Shown piece by piece: positions 52,477 to 60,382 of a stretch of 64,000 nt of DNA (its first letter is position 1; the number at the start of each line of letters is the position of its first letter). The notes beneath the pieces are model-generated. The model was not told where the DNA came from. It made no database searches and worked only from the letters and a program-made list of their open reading frames with translations. The translations under genes and the position numbers were made by a program. Where the stretch lies: positions 2,636,133-2,700,132 of the forward strand of contig NZ_BAABKM010000002.1 in NCBI RefSeq assembly GCF_039543825.1, written 5' to 3'. The stretch is from Nocardioides conyzicola. GTDB taxonomy: Bacteria; Actinomycetota; Actinomycetes; Propionibacteriales; Nocardioidaceae.

Positions 52477-53714
52477 TGCCCGATCGCCACGTCGAGTCGT
52501 TCGGCGTCAAGGACGGTCAGCTGGTGGTCGGCGGGATGCCGCTCGAGCGGCTTGCCGCCAGCGTCGGGTCCACCCCGTTCTTCGCCTACGACCGGCGTCT
52601 CCTGACCGCCCGGGTGGAGGTCCTGCGCGCCGCGCTGCCCAGCGGCCTCCACCTCGGGTACGCCGTGAAGGCCAACCCGATGCCGGCGGTGGTCCAGCAC
52701 CTGGCCGGCCTGGTCGACTCGCTCGACGTCGCGTCGGCCGGGGAGATGCGGGTGGCCCTCGACACCGGCACCGACCCCGGCTCGATCAGCTTCGCCGGTC
52801 CGGGCAAGACCGATCCGGAGCTCCGTCAGGCGGCCGCGGCCGGCGTCGTGGTCGAGGTCGAGTCGCGCGGTGAGGTGGACCGGCTGCTCGCGGCCGGGGA
52901 GGCCGTGGGCGTGCGGCCCGTGGCGGCGATCCGGGTCAACCCCGACTTCGCCGTCCAGGGCTCCGGGATGCGGATGGGCGGCGGCCCGCAGCAGTTCGGC
53001 GTGGACGCCGAGCAGGTGCCGGGCCTGATGGCCGACCTCGCCGGACGGGACGTCGACCTGGTCGGCTTCCACGTGTTCGCCGGCTCGCAGAACCTCGACG
53101 CCGACCTCCTCGTCGCGGCCCAGGAACGCACCGTCGAGCTCGTCCTGAGACTGGCCGAGCAGGCGCCGGCACCGGTGCGCTACGTCAACCTCGGCGGCGG
53201 CTTCGGCATCCCGTACTTCGAGAAGGACCAACCGGTCGACCTGGTCCGGCTCGGCGACAACCTCGGCCGCCTGCTCGACGACCGGCTCCGCCGCGCGTTG
53301 CCCCAGGCCCGCACGATCGTGGAGCTCGGCAGGTATGTCGTGGGGGAGTGCGGTGTCTACGTGACCCGCGTGGTCGACACGAAGGTCTCGCGGGGGCAGC
53401 GGTTCGCGGTCGTCGACGGCGGCATGCACCACCAGCTCGCGGCCTCGGGGAACCTCGGGCAGGTGATCCGGCGCAACTACCCCCTCGTGGTCGGCACCCG
53501 GCTCGGCCCTCCTGCCGGCGCGGCCGAGGACGTCGAGCCGGTGACCGTCGTCGGCTCCCTGTGCACCCCGTTGGACCTGATGGGCTCGAAGCTGCCGCTG
53601 CCCGAGATCGAGGTCGGCGACCTCGTCGTGATCTTCCAGGCCGGCGCCTACGGCCTCACCGCCAGCCCGACCGCCTTCCTCGGCCACCCGCACCCGGCCG
53701 AGGTACTCGTGTGA
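52473..53714 (+). CDS. PLP-dependent fold-III (LysA/ornithine-type) decarboxylase
   Basis: A 413-residue alanine-racemase-fold decarboxylase. The PLP lysine is in LGYAVKANPM (K66), the phosphate-binding glycine loop in NLGGGFGIPY, and the dimer-interface cysteine in GSLCTPLDLMG. It resembles the exosortase-A-associated subgroup rather than diaminopimelate decarboxylase: the usual GSH motif reads HVFAGSQ. It would decarboxylate an amino acid before or after carrier loading. ATG 52473 overlaps the ligase stop. Confidence 0.9.
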   Translation: MMPDRHVESFGVKDGQLVVGGMPLERLAASVGSTPFFAYDRRLLTARVEVLRAALPSGLHLGYAVKANPMPAVVQHLAGLVDSLDVASAGEMRVALDTGTDPGSISFAGPGKTDPELRQAAAAGVVVEVESRGEVDRLLAAGEAVGVRPVAAIRVNPDFAVQGSGMRMGGGPQQFGVDAEQVPGLMADLAGRDVDLVGFHVFAGSQNLDADLLVAAQERTVELVLRLAEQAPAPVRYVNLGGGFGIPYFEKDQPVDLVRLGDNLGRLLDDRLRRALPQARTIVELGRYVVGECGVYVTRVVDTKVSRGQRFAVVDGGMHHQLAASGNLGQVIRRNYPLVVGTRLGPPAGAAEDVEPVTVVGSLCTPLDLMGSKLPLPEIEVGDLVVIFQAGAYGLTASPTAFLGHPHPAEVLV

Positions 53715-53734
53715 CCACCTCAGAAGGAGAACCC

Positions 53735-54001
53735 GTGAAGACCATCGACACCACCCTGACCGATCTCGTCGACGTCGTCGTGACGGTGCTCGGCATCGAG
53801 GAGCGGCGGGCGTCGCTCTCGGCGGCGACCGAGCTGCTGGGCGGCATCCCCGAGCTCGACTCCCTCGCGCTGCTCGAGCTCGTCGTCGTGATCGAGGAGC
53901 GCTTCGCGATCGCGATCGACGACGGCGACCTCACGGGCGAGGTGTTCGAGACCCTGGGCACCCTGGCGGCGTTCGTCGACGCCAAGCAGCAGGGCGCCTG
54001 A
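53735..54001 (+). CDS. Stand-alone acyl carrier protein
   Basis: An 88-residue carrier protein with a phosphopantetheine serine in IPELDSLALLELVVV (S43), in the usual position of the ACP second helix. It is highly acidic. GTG 53735 has AAGGAG 5 nt upstream and is preferred over GTG 53711, which would overlap the decarboxylase stop. It is third gene of the ligase-decarboxylase-carrier trio and a candidate substrate of AcpS at 3888. Confidence 0.9.
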   Translation: MKTIDTTLTDLVDVVVTVLGIEERRASLSAATELLGGIPELDSLALLELVVVIEERFAIAIDDGDLTGEVFETLGTLAAFVDAKQQGA

Positions 54002-54012
54002 GGCCGAGGGTC

Positions 54013-55668
54013 TCAGGGCCTCAGGGCCGTCCCGTCGTCCCAGGTGTTGCCGGACCACACGTTGCCGGTCGCGGAGGAGAGGAACGACGTCACCGCGCCC
54101 CAGACCCCGCACTTGCCGTTGGTCCCGCGCTGGAACACGTTGTCGACGACCTGCACGCCGGTCGGGTTGCTGCCGTAGGGCTTGCCCGGGTTGTAGCCCG
54201 CGTGCAGGCAGTAGCCGATCCCGGTCGAGTTGGCGACGAACAGGTTGCCCTCGATCCGGACGTCGCGGATCGGCTCGAAGTCGCCGAAGAGCGAGAGGTC
54301 CGCCGTGCAGCCACCGTTGCTGCTGTTGACCTGCGGCGTGCACGCGAGCGTGTTGTGGCGTACCAGCATGGTGTTGCCGCCATTCGAGATGAACGCGTTG
54401 TTGTGGTAGCTCAGCCCGGTCGGGTTGTACTGGTCGTGCAGCCACGAGTCGGTGACCGTGCAGTGGTCGGCGCAGTGGAAGCTGTGCTGCCCGCCGGTCA
54501 CCTCCACCCGCGTCGCCGTGATGTTGTAGCCCCAGACCGCGCCGTCCACCCACGAGCCACCGCGCACCGTCGAGTCGGTCAGCGTCACGGCGTCGTCACC
54601 GCCGTCGGTGGCGTCGACCCGCGGCAGGAGGGACTTCGAGATCACCACGCCGGGCGAGCGGACGAGGATCGCGCCGCACGAGGTCGCGTCGACAGCCGTG
54701 ATCGTCGTCGGCCGGCTGATCGTGCAGGGGCCGGTGTAGCGGGTGAGCGTCGTGCCGGACGGTACGCCGGTGTTGCCGGCGCCGGGCCAGGCACCCGGCG
54801 GCTCGGTCGGCGTCGGATCCGTGGGCTCGGTCGGCCCGGGCTCGGTGGGGGTGGTGGTCGGGTCGGTCGGGGTCGGGTCGGTGGGGGTGCTGGACGGCCC
54901 GGGGTCGGTCGGCGTGGGCTCGGTCGGCGTCGGGTCGGTGGGGCTGCTCGTCGGCCCGGGGTCGGTCGGCGTGGTGGTCGGGTCGGTCGGCCCGGGGTCG
55001 GTCGGGGTGGTCGCCGGGTCGGTGGGCGTCGGGTCGGTCGGCGTGGGCACGGTGCCCCCGGCGACGAAGCTGACGTCGACCCAGTAGTTGGACTGCCGGT
55101 AGGTCTGGAAGGGGAACCGCGACTCGGGGCCGTAGGCGTAAACGCCGTTGCGGTAGCCGGGCGCGCGGAGGTCCGGCGAGTCGATCGGACGGTCGAAGTA
55201 GCCCTCGGTCACGGCGTAGCGGCCGTGGGGGGCGTGCACCGAGATCGTGTAGGTCTGGCCCGCCGAGAGCTCGACCGGGTCCGCGAAGTCGGCGGACAGC
55301 CAGCCCGTCTCGGTCGTCTCCTCGAAGGTCGCCCTGGCCAGGGCGCGACCGCGGCCGCCCCAGAGCGTCCCGCTGTCCGGTGTCCCGAGGGTGCTGCCCG
55401 AGATCTTGTAGACGCGCACGCCGGTGGCGAGGCCGTCGACCTTGGGCACGAAGCGCATGCCGAGCTCGACCGCCTCGCGGTCGGGATCGAGCACCGCGTC
55501 GGCGGGCATCTCCTCCTCGAAGAGGCCCCGAGTGTCGGCTCCGGCCGGTTGCTGCAGGACGACGACGGCGAGGACCGAGCCGATCAGGCCGAGGAGCACG
55601 ACCAGGGGGAGTGCGACCCGGGAGAGCCGCCGGCGTACGGGTGGACGTCGGTGAAGCGGGGGCGTCAT
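54013..55668 (-). CDS. Secreted protein: DUF4082, Pro-Thr linker, right-handed beta-helix
   Basis: A 551-residue exported protein. The signal peptide/anchor is about residues 15-45. A DUF4082 domain (about 50-220: AVELGMRFVPKVDG, TTETGWLSADF, NYWVDVSF) shares motifs with the four units of 34681-39441. A Pro/Thr/Asp repeat linker (about 225-315) joins it to a beta-helix domain (about 320-551). The latter is nearly the same along its length as the beta-helix of 28588-29574, including SFHCADHC, SYHNNAFISNGG and NGKCGVWG. ATG 55668 has AGGTGA 5 nt upstream. It is likely an extracellular polysaccharide-binding or lyase-like protein. Confidence 0.85.
   Translation of the reverse strand: MTPPLHRRPPVRRRLSRVALPLVVLLGLIGSVLAVVVLQQPAGADTRGLFEEEMPADAVLDPDREAVELGMRFVPKVDGLATGVRVYKISGSTLGTPDSGTLWGGRGRALARATFEETTETGWLSADFADPVELSAGQTYTISVHAPHGRYAVTEGYFDRPIDSPDLRAPGYRNGVYAYGPESRFPFQTYRQSNYWVDVSFVAGGTVPTPTDPTPTDPATTPTDPGPTDPTTTPTDPGPTSSPTDPTPTEPTPTDPGPSSTPTDPTPTDPTTTPTEPGPTEPTDPTPTEPPGAWPGAGNTGVPSGTTLTRYTGPCTISRPTTITAVDATSCGAILVRSPGVVISKSLLPRVDATDGGDDAVTLTDSTVRGGSWVDGAVWGYNITATRVEVTGGQHSFHCADHCTVTDSWLHDQYNPTGLSYHNNAFISNGGNTMLVRHNTLACTPQVNSSNGGCTADLSLFGDFEPIRDVRIEGNLFVANSTGIGYCLHAGYNPGKPYGSNPTGVQVVDNVFQRGTNGKCGVWGAVTSFLSSATGNVWSGNTWDDGTALRP
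54797..55056 (-). repeat. Pro-Thr-Asp coding repeat in the linker
   Basis: On the plus strand a run of GGGTCGGT/GGCGTGG-type units; the protein side is a PTPTDP-like degenerate repeat of about 87 residues. It is coding, of mini-satellite type, and likely variable in length between strains. Confidence 0.6.
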
Positions 55669-55761
55669 CGGGGTCACCTAGCGGTCGACGGTGTGGCCTG
55701 CGTGTTGGTCCGCGGCGGCCGGTCCCGCTCCACCCTGCCAGCGCTCCGCGCTCCTGGCTGT

Positions 55762-55775
55762 CCCAAGAATTGGGG
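55762..55775. promoter_or_regulatory. EPS box between the 54013 gene and the GT4 gene
   Basis: CCCAAGAATTGGGG, 53 bp before the GT4 ATG (55828) and 94 bp before the beta-helix ATG on the other strand. TTGACG, a possible -35, follows the box by 3 nt on the plus strand. Confidence 0.55.
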
Positions 55776-55827
55776 AACTTGACGCGGTGCTCCGGAGGCC
55801 GTCCGCGCGGTGGCACAGCGTGGGCAC

Positions 55828-57153
55828 ATGGTCGAGAAAGTGCATGTGCTCGTGATCGTGCAGAACCTCCCGGTGCCCCTGGACCGGCGGGTGTGGCTGG
55901 AGTGTCTGGCGCTTCGGGAGGCCGGCTACGACGTGAGCGTGATCTGTCCGAAGGGTCCCGGGGACCCGTCCCGAGCGGTCATCGAGGGCGTCCACGTCTA
56001 CAAGTACCGGCCGGCGCCGCAGGCGAGCGGCGTGCTGGGCTACCTGTGGGAGTTCGGGTACTCGTGGCTGCGGACGGCCCGGCTGTCGCACCGGGTGTGG
56101 CGGCGCCAGCCGTTCCAGGTGCTGCAGGCGTGCAACCCCCCGGACACCTACTGGGCGCTGGCCCGGATCTGGAAGCGGCGCGGCGTCCGGTTCGTCTTCG
56201 ACCAGCACGATCTCAACCCGGAGCTCTTCCTGTCGCGCTTCGGTGAGCCGGAGGGCCTCGCCGGTCGCCTGCAGCTCTGGGGCCTGCGCTGGCTCGAGCG
56301 TCGTACGTACGCCGTCGCCGACCACGTCATCTCGACCAACGAGTCCTACCGCCGGATCGCCATGGAGCGGGGCGGGCTGGACCCGGACCGGGTCACCGTG
56401 GTCCGGAGCGGACCGGACACCAGCGTGATGCGTCCGGTGCACCCGGCGCCGGGAACGCCGAGCCCGCAGCGGCACTCCCTGGTCTACCTCGGCATCATGG
56501 GGCCGCAGGACGGTGTCGACACGGTGCTCGAGATCATGGCCGAGCTGGTCCACCGGCGCGGTCGCACGGACGTGCAGGCGACGCTCCTCGGGTTCGGCGA
56601 CTGCCTGCGTGACCTCCAGCGGCAGTCCCACGAGCTCGGGCTGGACGACGTCGTGACCTTCACCGGTCGTGCCGGCCCGGCGATGATCGCCGAGCACCTC
56701 AGCGCCGCCGCGATCGGGCTCTGCCCGGACCACAAGACGCCGCTCAACGACGTCTCGACGATGAACAAGACGATGGAGTACATGGCCTACGCCCTCCCGT
56801 CGGTCTCGTTCGACCTGCTCGAGACCCAGGTCTCCGGCGGCGACTCCTGTCTCTACGTGCCGTCCGGCGACGTGGCCGCGTTCTGCGACGCGGTCGAGCG
56901 GTTGCTGGACGACCCCGAGCTGCGGGTCGACCTCGCGCGTCGTGCGCGGCGACGGGTCTCCCTGGCGCTCGACTGGAAGCCGCAGTCGACGGCGTACGTC
57001 GGGGTGTACGACGAGCTGCTGCGCTCCGATCCCCGCGCGACGGTGGACGTCCCGCCGGAGCTGCGCTACGTCGACCTCAGCCAGGACGGCGAGCTGCGCT
57101 CGTTCGTGCTGTCGAGGGGTCCGGTCGCGGCCGGCCACGCCGCCACCGGGTGA
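55828..57153 (+). CDS. Family 4 glycosyltransferase
   Basis: A 441-residue GT-B enzyme. It has LVIVQNLPVPLDRRVWLECLAL at the acceptor site, VFDQHDLNPELFLSRFG, STNESYRRIA and the donor motif MNKTMEYMAYALPSVSFDL. It is related to exopolysaccharide glycosyltransferases of the ExoP/PelF-type loci. ATG 55828 is chosen over GTG 55810; neither has a strong SD. It is monocistronic and convergent with the propeller gene, 16 bp apart. Confidence 0.9.
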   Translation: MVEKVHVLVIVQNLPVPLDRRVWLECLALREAGYDVSVICPKGPGDPSRAVIEGVHVYKYRPAPQASGVLGYLWEFGYSWLRTARLSHRVWRRQPFQVLQACNPPDTYWALARIWKRRGVRFVFDQHDLNPELFLSRFGEPEGLAGRLQLWGLRWLERRTYAVADHVISTNESYRRIAMERGGLDPDRVTVVRSGPDTSVMRPVHPAPGTPSPQRHSLVYLGIMGPQDGVDTVLEIMAELVHRRGRTDVQATLLGFGDCLRDLQRQSHELGLDDVVTFTGRAGPAMIAEHLSAAAIGLCPDHKTPLNDVSTMNKTMEYMAYALPSVSFDLLETQVSGGDSCLYVPSGDVAAFCDAVERLLDDPELRVDLARRARRRVSLALDWKPQSTAYVGVYDELLRSDPRATVDVPPELRYVDLSQDGELRSFVLSRGPVAAGHAATG

Positions 57154-57169
57154 CCCGTTCGCGCTGCGG

Positions 57170-58204
57170 TCAGCGCACGACCGCGGGTGACCAGGCCTGC
57201 TCGATCAACAGCCGGGGCTCGGCGTCGGCGCGGGTGTCGAGCTCCCAGACGTCCGTGACGCCGGGCTGGTCGTCGCGGGCGAGCCCGTAGAGGAGGGTGT
57301 CCTCGTCGAGCCACTCGACCTGGTCGTCGACGTTGCGGGTCTCACCGGCGAGGACGGTGCGCTCGCCGGTCGAGAGGTCGAGCACGGCCGGCGTCCACCA
57401 CGTCTGGCCGTCACGCCGGGTTGCCTGCTTGAAGCCGATCCGGGTGCCGTCCGGGGAGAGCGAGGGGCACTCGACGTGGTCGGCGACCGAGGTGAGGGTC
57501 CGCGCCGCGAGGTCCCCGCGGACGAGGTAGGTCTCGCCGCCGGTGCCGACCGTGGCGTAGAAGGTGGTGTCGTCGACGAAGGTGACGCCCCAGACGTTGC
57601 GGTCGCGGGGCGCCACGTGGTCACCGTCGATCACGAGGTCGAACTTCTCGAGGTTGCCGTGGCTGCCGCCACCGAAGTCGCGGATCTCGGTCGCCGTGGA
57701 GAAGCCGACCTGCATGTAGGAGTGTCCGCTCACGAACGTCGTCGACGCCACCAGCCTCCCGTCCGGGGAGAGGCGGGTGCGGCTGGGGATCCCCGGCAGC
57801 GACACCTCCTCGACGGGGCGCCAGTCGGCGTCGTACTCCGTGAGGGAGTACGTGGTGACCACGCCGCGCTCGATGCGCAGGCAGGAGGCCCGGTCCTCGG
57901 TCGCGTCCACGCGGTCACAGGCGACCTGGGTGAACGTCCGAGGTCCCCCGGGGTCATCGAGGGGGACCGAGGCCACGAGGCCGATGTGGTCGTCGATCCC
58001 GGTGTGCCGGAAGACGATCCGCGGCCCCGTCGCGACGTGGTGCGGGGCGTGGGGGTCCGGCGGGTCGGGGACGACCGGCACGGTCGGCGAGCGGTGGTGC
58101 CGCTGCTGGTAGTCGGCCGCCGAGGTGACGGCGTACGCCGACACGCCACCCACGGTGACGACCGCGACGGTCGCGAAGAGCGCGATGCGGGTCCGTTGGT
58201 TCAC
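57170..58204 (-). CDS. Membrane-anchored beta-propeller (TolB/WD40-like) protein
   Basis: A 344-residue protein. One N-terminal transmembrane helix (about 7-27: ALFATVAVVTVGGVSAYAV) and a Pro/His-rich linker precede repeated blades with TolB-like turns (LSPDGRLVAST, LSPDGTRIGFK). The ligand is unknown; such propellers bind proteins or sugars outside the membrane. GTG 58204 overlaps the MFS stop (GTGA), so the two are coupled. It is the last gene of the three-gene minus-strand unit. Confidence 0.8.
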   Translation of the reverse strand: MNQRTRIALFATVAVVTVGGVSAYAVTSAADYQQRHHRSPTVPVVPDPPDPHAPHHVATGPRIVFRHTGIDDHIGLVASVPLDDPGGPRTFTQVACDRVDATEDRASCLRIERGVVTTYSLTEYDADWRPVEEVSLPGIPSRTRLSPDGRLVASTTFVSGHSYMQVGFSTATEIRDFGGGSHGNLEKFDLVIDGDHVAPRDRNVWGVTFVDDTTFYATVGTGGETYLVRGDLAARTLTSVADHVECPSLSPDGTRIGFKQATRRDGQTWWTPAVLDLSTGERTVLAGETRNVDDQVEWLDEDTLLYGLARDDQPGVTDVWELDTRADAEPRLLIEQAWSPAVVR

Positions 58205-59445
58205 CCCGGGGACACCGACCTCAGGTCGAGCCGGCGGACCGCGGACCGTGCGACCGGGAGGGCGACGAGCAGGACCGTGCCGACCACGACCAGCGCGGCC
58301 TGCGGGCCGAAGGCGAACCACAGCACGCCGAACCCGGCGGACGAGGCCATCCGGGCCAGGGCCACGACCGTCTGGGCGGACGCGATGCCGCTGGCCCGCA
58401 CGGGGGGCGGGACCAGCCGCCCCGCGAGAGCGGCGATCACGCCGTCGGTCGCGGCGTAGAAGGTGCCGAGGAGCAGGAGCGCGATGACCGTGGACGCCGC
58501 GATGCTCCAGGAGAAGGCGACGGCGGCGTACGACGCGAGCAGGGCGCCGTGCCCCCAGATCAGGACCGTCGCCCGGCCGACGCGGTCGGCCAGCCGACCG
58601 ATCGGGATGGCGAGGGACAGGTAGGCGATGTTGGTGCCGACGTAGAGGAGCGGGAACCAGTGCGCGGCGAAGCCGCCCCGGTCCAGCAGGGCGAGGTAGA
58701 TGAACCCGTCGCCCACGGTCAGCAGGCCCAGCGCACCGGCCACCAGGAGGAGTCGGACCAGGCCCGGCGTCGCGACGTCGCGCCACGCCAGCGGCCGGCG
58801 TTCGGGCCGCGGCTCCGCGGACGGCCGGTCCGGCACCAGCAGCCCGAGGAGCGCCACGCCCAGGACCGCGAAGCCGAGCGAGATCACCATCACGGTGAGG
58901 TAGCCGTCGGGGATCCACCACAGCACGACGAAGGCGATCACCGGTCCGATGGCGGCGCCGGCCGTGTCCAGCGCCCGGTGCACGCCGAACGCGAAGCCGA
59001 GGCTCTCGTCGGGGGTGGCCGCCGAGATCATCGCGTCCCGCGGCGCGGTCCGCAGGCCCTTGCCGATCCGGTCGGTCGAGATCACGACCGAGATCGCCGC
59101 GAGGCCGGTGCTGAAGAGGAGGAAGAAGCGGGCGACGGCCGACAGCCCGTAGCCGACCAGGGCCACCCACTTGGGATGCCCTCCGCGGTCCGCCGCCCAC
59201 CCGCCGCCGATGCGGACGAGGGCGCTGACGCCCTGGTAGAGCGCGTCGATGAAGCCGTAGGACATCGTGGAGAGCCCGAGCGACGCCGTCAGGTAGAGCG
59301 GCAGGATCGCCGCGACCGACTCGGACGAGATGTCCGTGACGAGGCTGACGAAGCCGAGGGTGACGACGACCGGTGCCACCCGGCGGCGTCGCCCGTCCGG
59401 CGTACGGCGCGAGCTGGCGGGCCGGTCGCTGAGGGTGATGTACAC
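58201..59445 (-). CDS. MFS transporter
   Basis: A 414-residue major-facilitator protein with about 12 transmembrane helices. The GFVSLVTDISSESVAAILPLYL start and DRIGKGLRTAPRDAMISA loop are typical of a MFS subgroup of drug/sugar exporters. Substrate is unknown. GTG 59445 is 5 bp after the upstream secreted-protein stop. The triad with a secreted protein and a propeller suggests a small export or sensing unit. Confidence 0.85.
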   Translation of the reverse strand: MYITLSDRPASSRRTPDGRRRRVAPVVVTLGFVSLVTDISSESVAAILPLYLTASLGLSTMSYGFIDALYQGVSALVRIGGGWAADRGGHPKWVALVGYGLSAVARFFLLFSTGLAAISVVISTDRIGKGLRTAPRDAMISAATPDESLGFAFGVHRALDTAGAAIGPVIAFVVLWWIPDGYLTVMVISLGFAVLGVALLGLLVPDRPSAEPRPERRPLAWRDVATPGLVRLLLVAGALGLLTVGDGFIYLALLDRGGFAAHWFPLLYVGTNIAYLSLAIPIGRLADRVGRATVLIWGHGALLASYAAVAFSWSIAASTVIALLLLGTFYAATDGVIAALAGRLVPPPVRASGIASAQTVVALARMASSAGFGVLWFAFGPQAALVVVGTVLLVALPVARSAVRRLDLRSVSPG

Positions 59446-59450
59446 GGCGC

Positions 59451-60149
59451 TCAGGCCTTGGCGGTGACGAACGTGGCCTGCACGGAGTAGGTCTGCGCCC
59501 TGCCCGGGTCGACCGTGATGACCACCCGGTTGTCGTCGCGGGTGAAGGCCGTCGCGCTGGCGCCACCGACGGCGGCGATCGCGTGCTCGTGGAACCCGGC
59601 CCGCGCCAAGCGGGCACGGTAGAAGCTCAGCACCGCGGCGGGCGACTGGCTGCGCCGGGCGACCAGGGCGACCTGCACCCGCCCGGTCGACGGGGACAGG
59701 CTGCTGGTGACGATGCTCCCGCGCGGGGCGACCGGCAGCAGCTCGGCCGGATAGCCGGGCACCAGGCGTCCGCGCGCGGCCGTGGCTCCGCTCGCCAGGC
59801 CGTCCCAGGTCGGGAGTGCGGCCGCCGTCGGCGCGGTGACGTCCGGCAGGCCGGACGGGGCGGCGGGCGTCTCGGGCAGCGTCTCGGGCAGCGTCTCGGC
59901 CCCGCCGTTGCCGCCGCTGCTGCCCCCGGCGGCCGTGGTCCCCGGCCGGCTCGACGAGCTGTCGCTCCCCGGGTCGGCCGGGGCGTCGGCGGCGCCGCCC
60001 GTTCGTGGGCCGGCCGAGGGGGAGCGGTCCGTGGTGACCGGGGACCCGCTCGGGGACGGGCCGGCTGCGCCGACCGCGACTGCGACCGCGACCGCTGCTG
60101 CTGCCGCCGCAGCGGCGGCGGACACGACGGCCTTGCGTCGGTTCAGCAT
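59451..60149 (-). CDS. Secreted low-complexity protein with C-terminal domain of unknown function
   Basis: A 232-residue exported protein. An Ala/Val-rich signal peptide (about 8-30) is followed by a long Ser/Gly/Pro/Thr-rich linker (about 30-105) and a C-terminal domain of about 120 residues (PGYPAELLPVAPRGSIVTSS, FYRARLARAGFHE). I recognise no family. Its ATG at 60149 is first of the 60149-57170 unit. An EPS box lies about 100 bp upstream. Confidence 0.7.
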   Translation of the reverse strand: MLNRRKAVVSAAAAAAAAAVAVAVAVGAAGPSPSGSPVTTDRSPSAGPRTGGAADAPADPGSDSSSSRPGTTAAGGSSGGNGGAETLPETLPETPAAPSGLPDVTAPTAAALPTWDGLASGATAARGRLVPGYPAELLPVAPRGSIVTSSLSPSTGRVQVALVARRSQSPAAVLSFYRARLARAGFHEHAIAAVGGASATAFTRDDNRVVITVDPGRAQTYSVQATFVTAKA

Positions 60150-60248
60150 CGATCAGCTCCCGCGACCACGGAAGGACCCCCTGGTCCCCCACTCCGTCTC
60201 CGAGCGTGCGTGCCCGGCCCCTCCGGAGCGGGCATCCGCAGGGCACCT

Positions 60249-60262
60249 CCCCAGATTTGGGT
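60249..60262. promoter_or_regulatory. EPS box between the 59451 unit and pstC
   Basis: CCCCAGATTTGGGT followed by AGGCCGG. On the minus strand it reads ACCCAAATCTGGGG. It is 100 bp from the 60149 ATG and 121 bp before the pstC ATG. The rest of the 233-bp gap holds the TATAGT -10-like hexamer. Confidence 0.5.
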
Positions 60263-60306
60263 AGGCCGGCTCGAACCCGTTTCGGCCATTAGTGCTTCTA
60301 ATCGTC

Positions 60307-60312
60307 TATAGT
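60307..60312 (+). promoter_or_regulatory. Candidate -10 (TATAGT) for pstC
   Basis: TATAGT is a near-consensus hexamer 71 bp before the pstC ATG. I see no convincing PHO box direct repeat in the 60150-60382 gap. Confidence 0.45.
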
Positions 60313-60382
60313 CGCGTAATCTTCTCGGGATTGATGGCTATGGGTGCACCATCGCCTGGAACTCATCTTGAGAAGGATGCAC

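Noticed and set aside
54797..55056. Repeat run that could be taken for a CRISPR or tandem non-coding repeat
   Set aside because: The units are short, unequal and in frame, encoding a Pro-Thr-Asp linker. There are no spacers and no cas genes.
57154..57169. Intrinsic terminator between the convergent GT4 and propeller genes
   Set aside because: The 16-bp gap has no stem and no T-run.
60150..60382. PHO box upstream of pstC
   Set aside because: I looked for 11-bp direct repeats of the GTTCACC type and found none that convince; only an EPS box and a TATAGT hexamer are clear.
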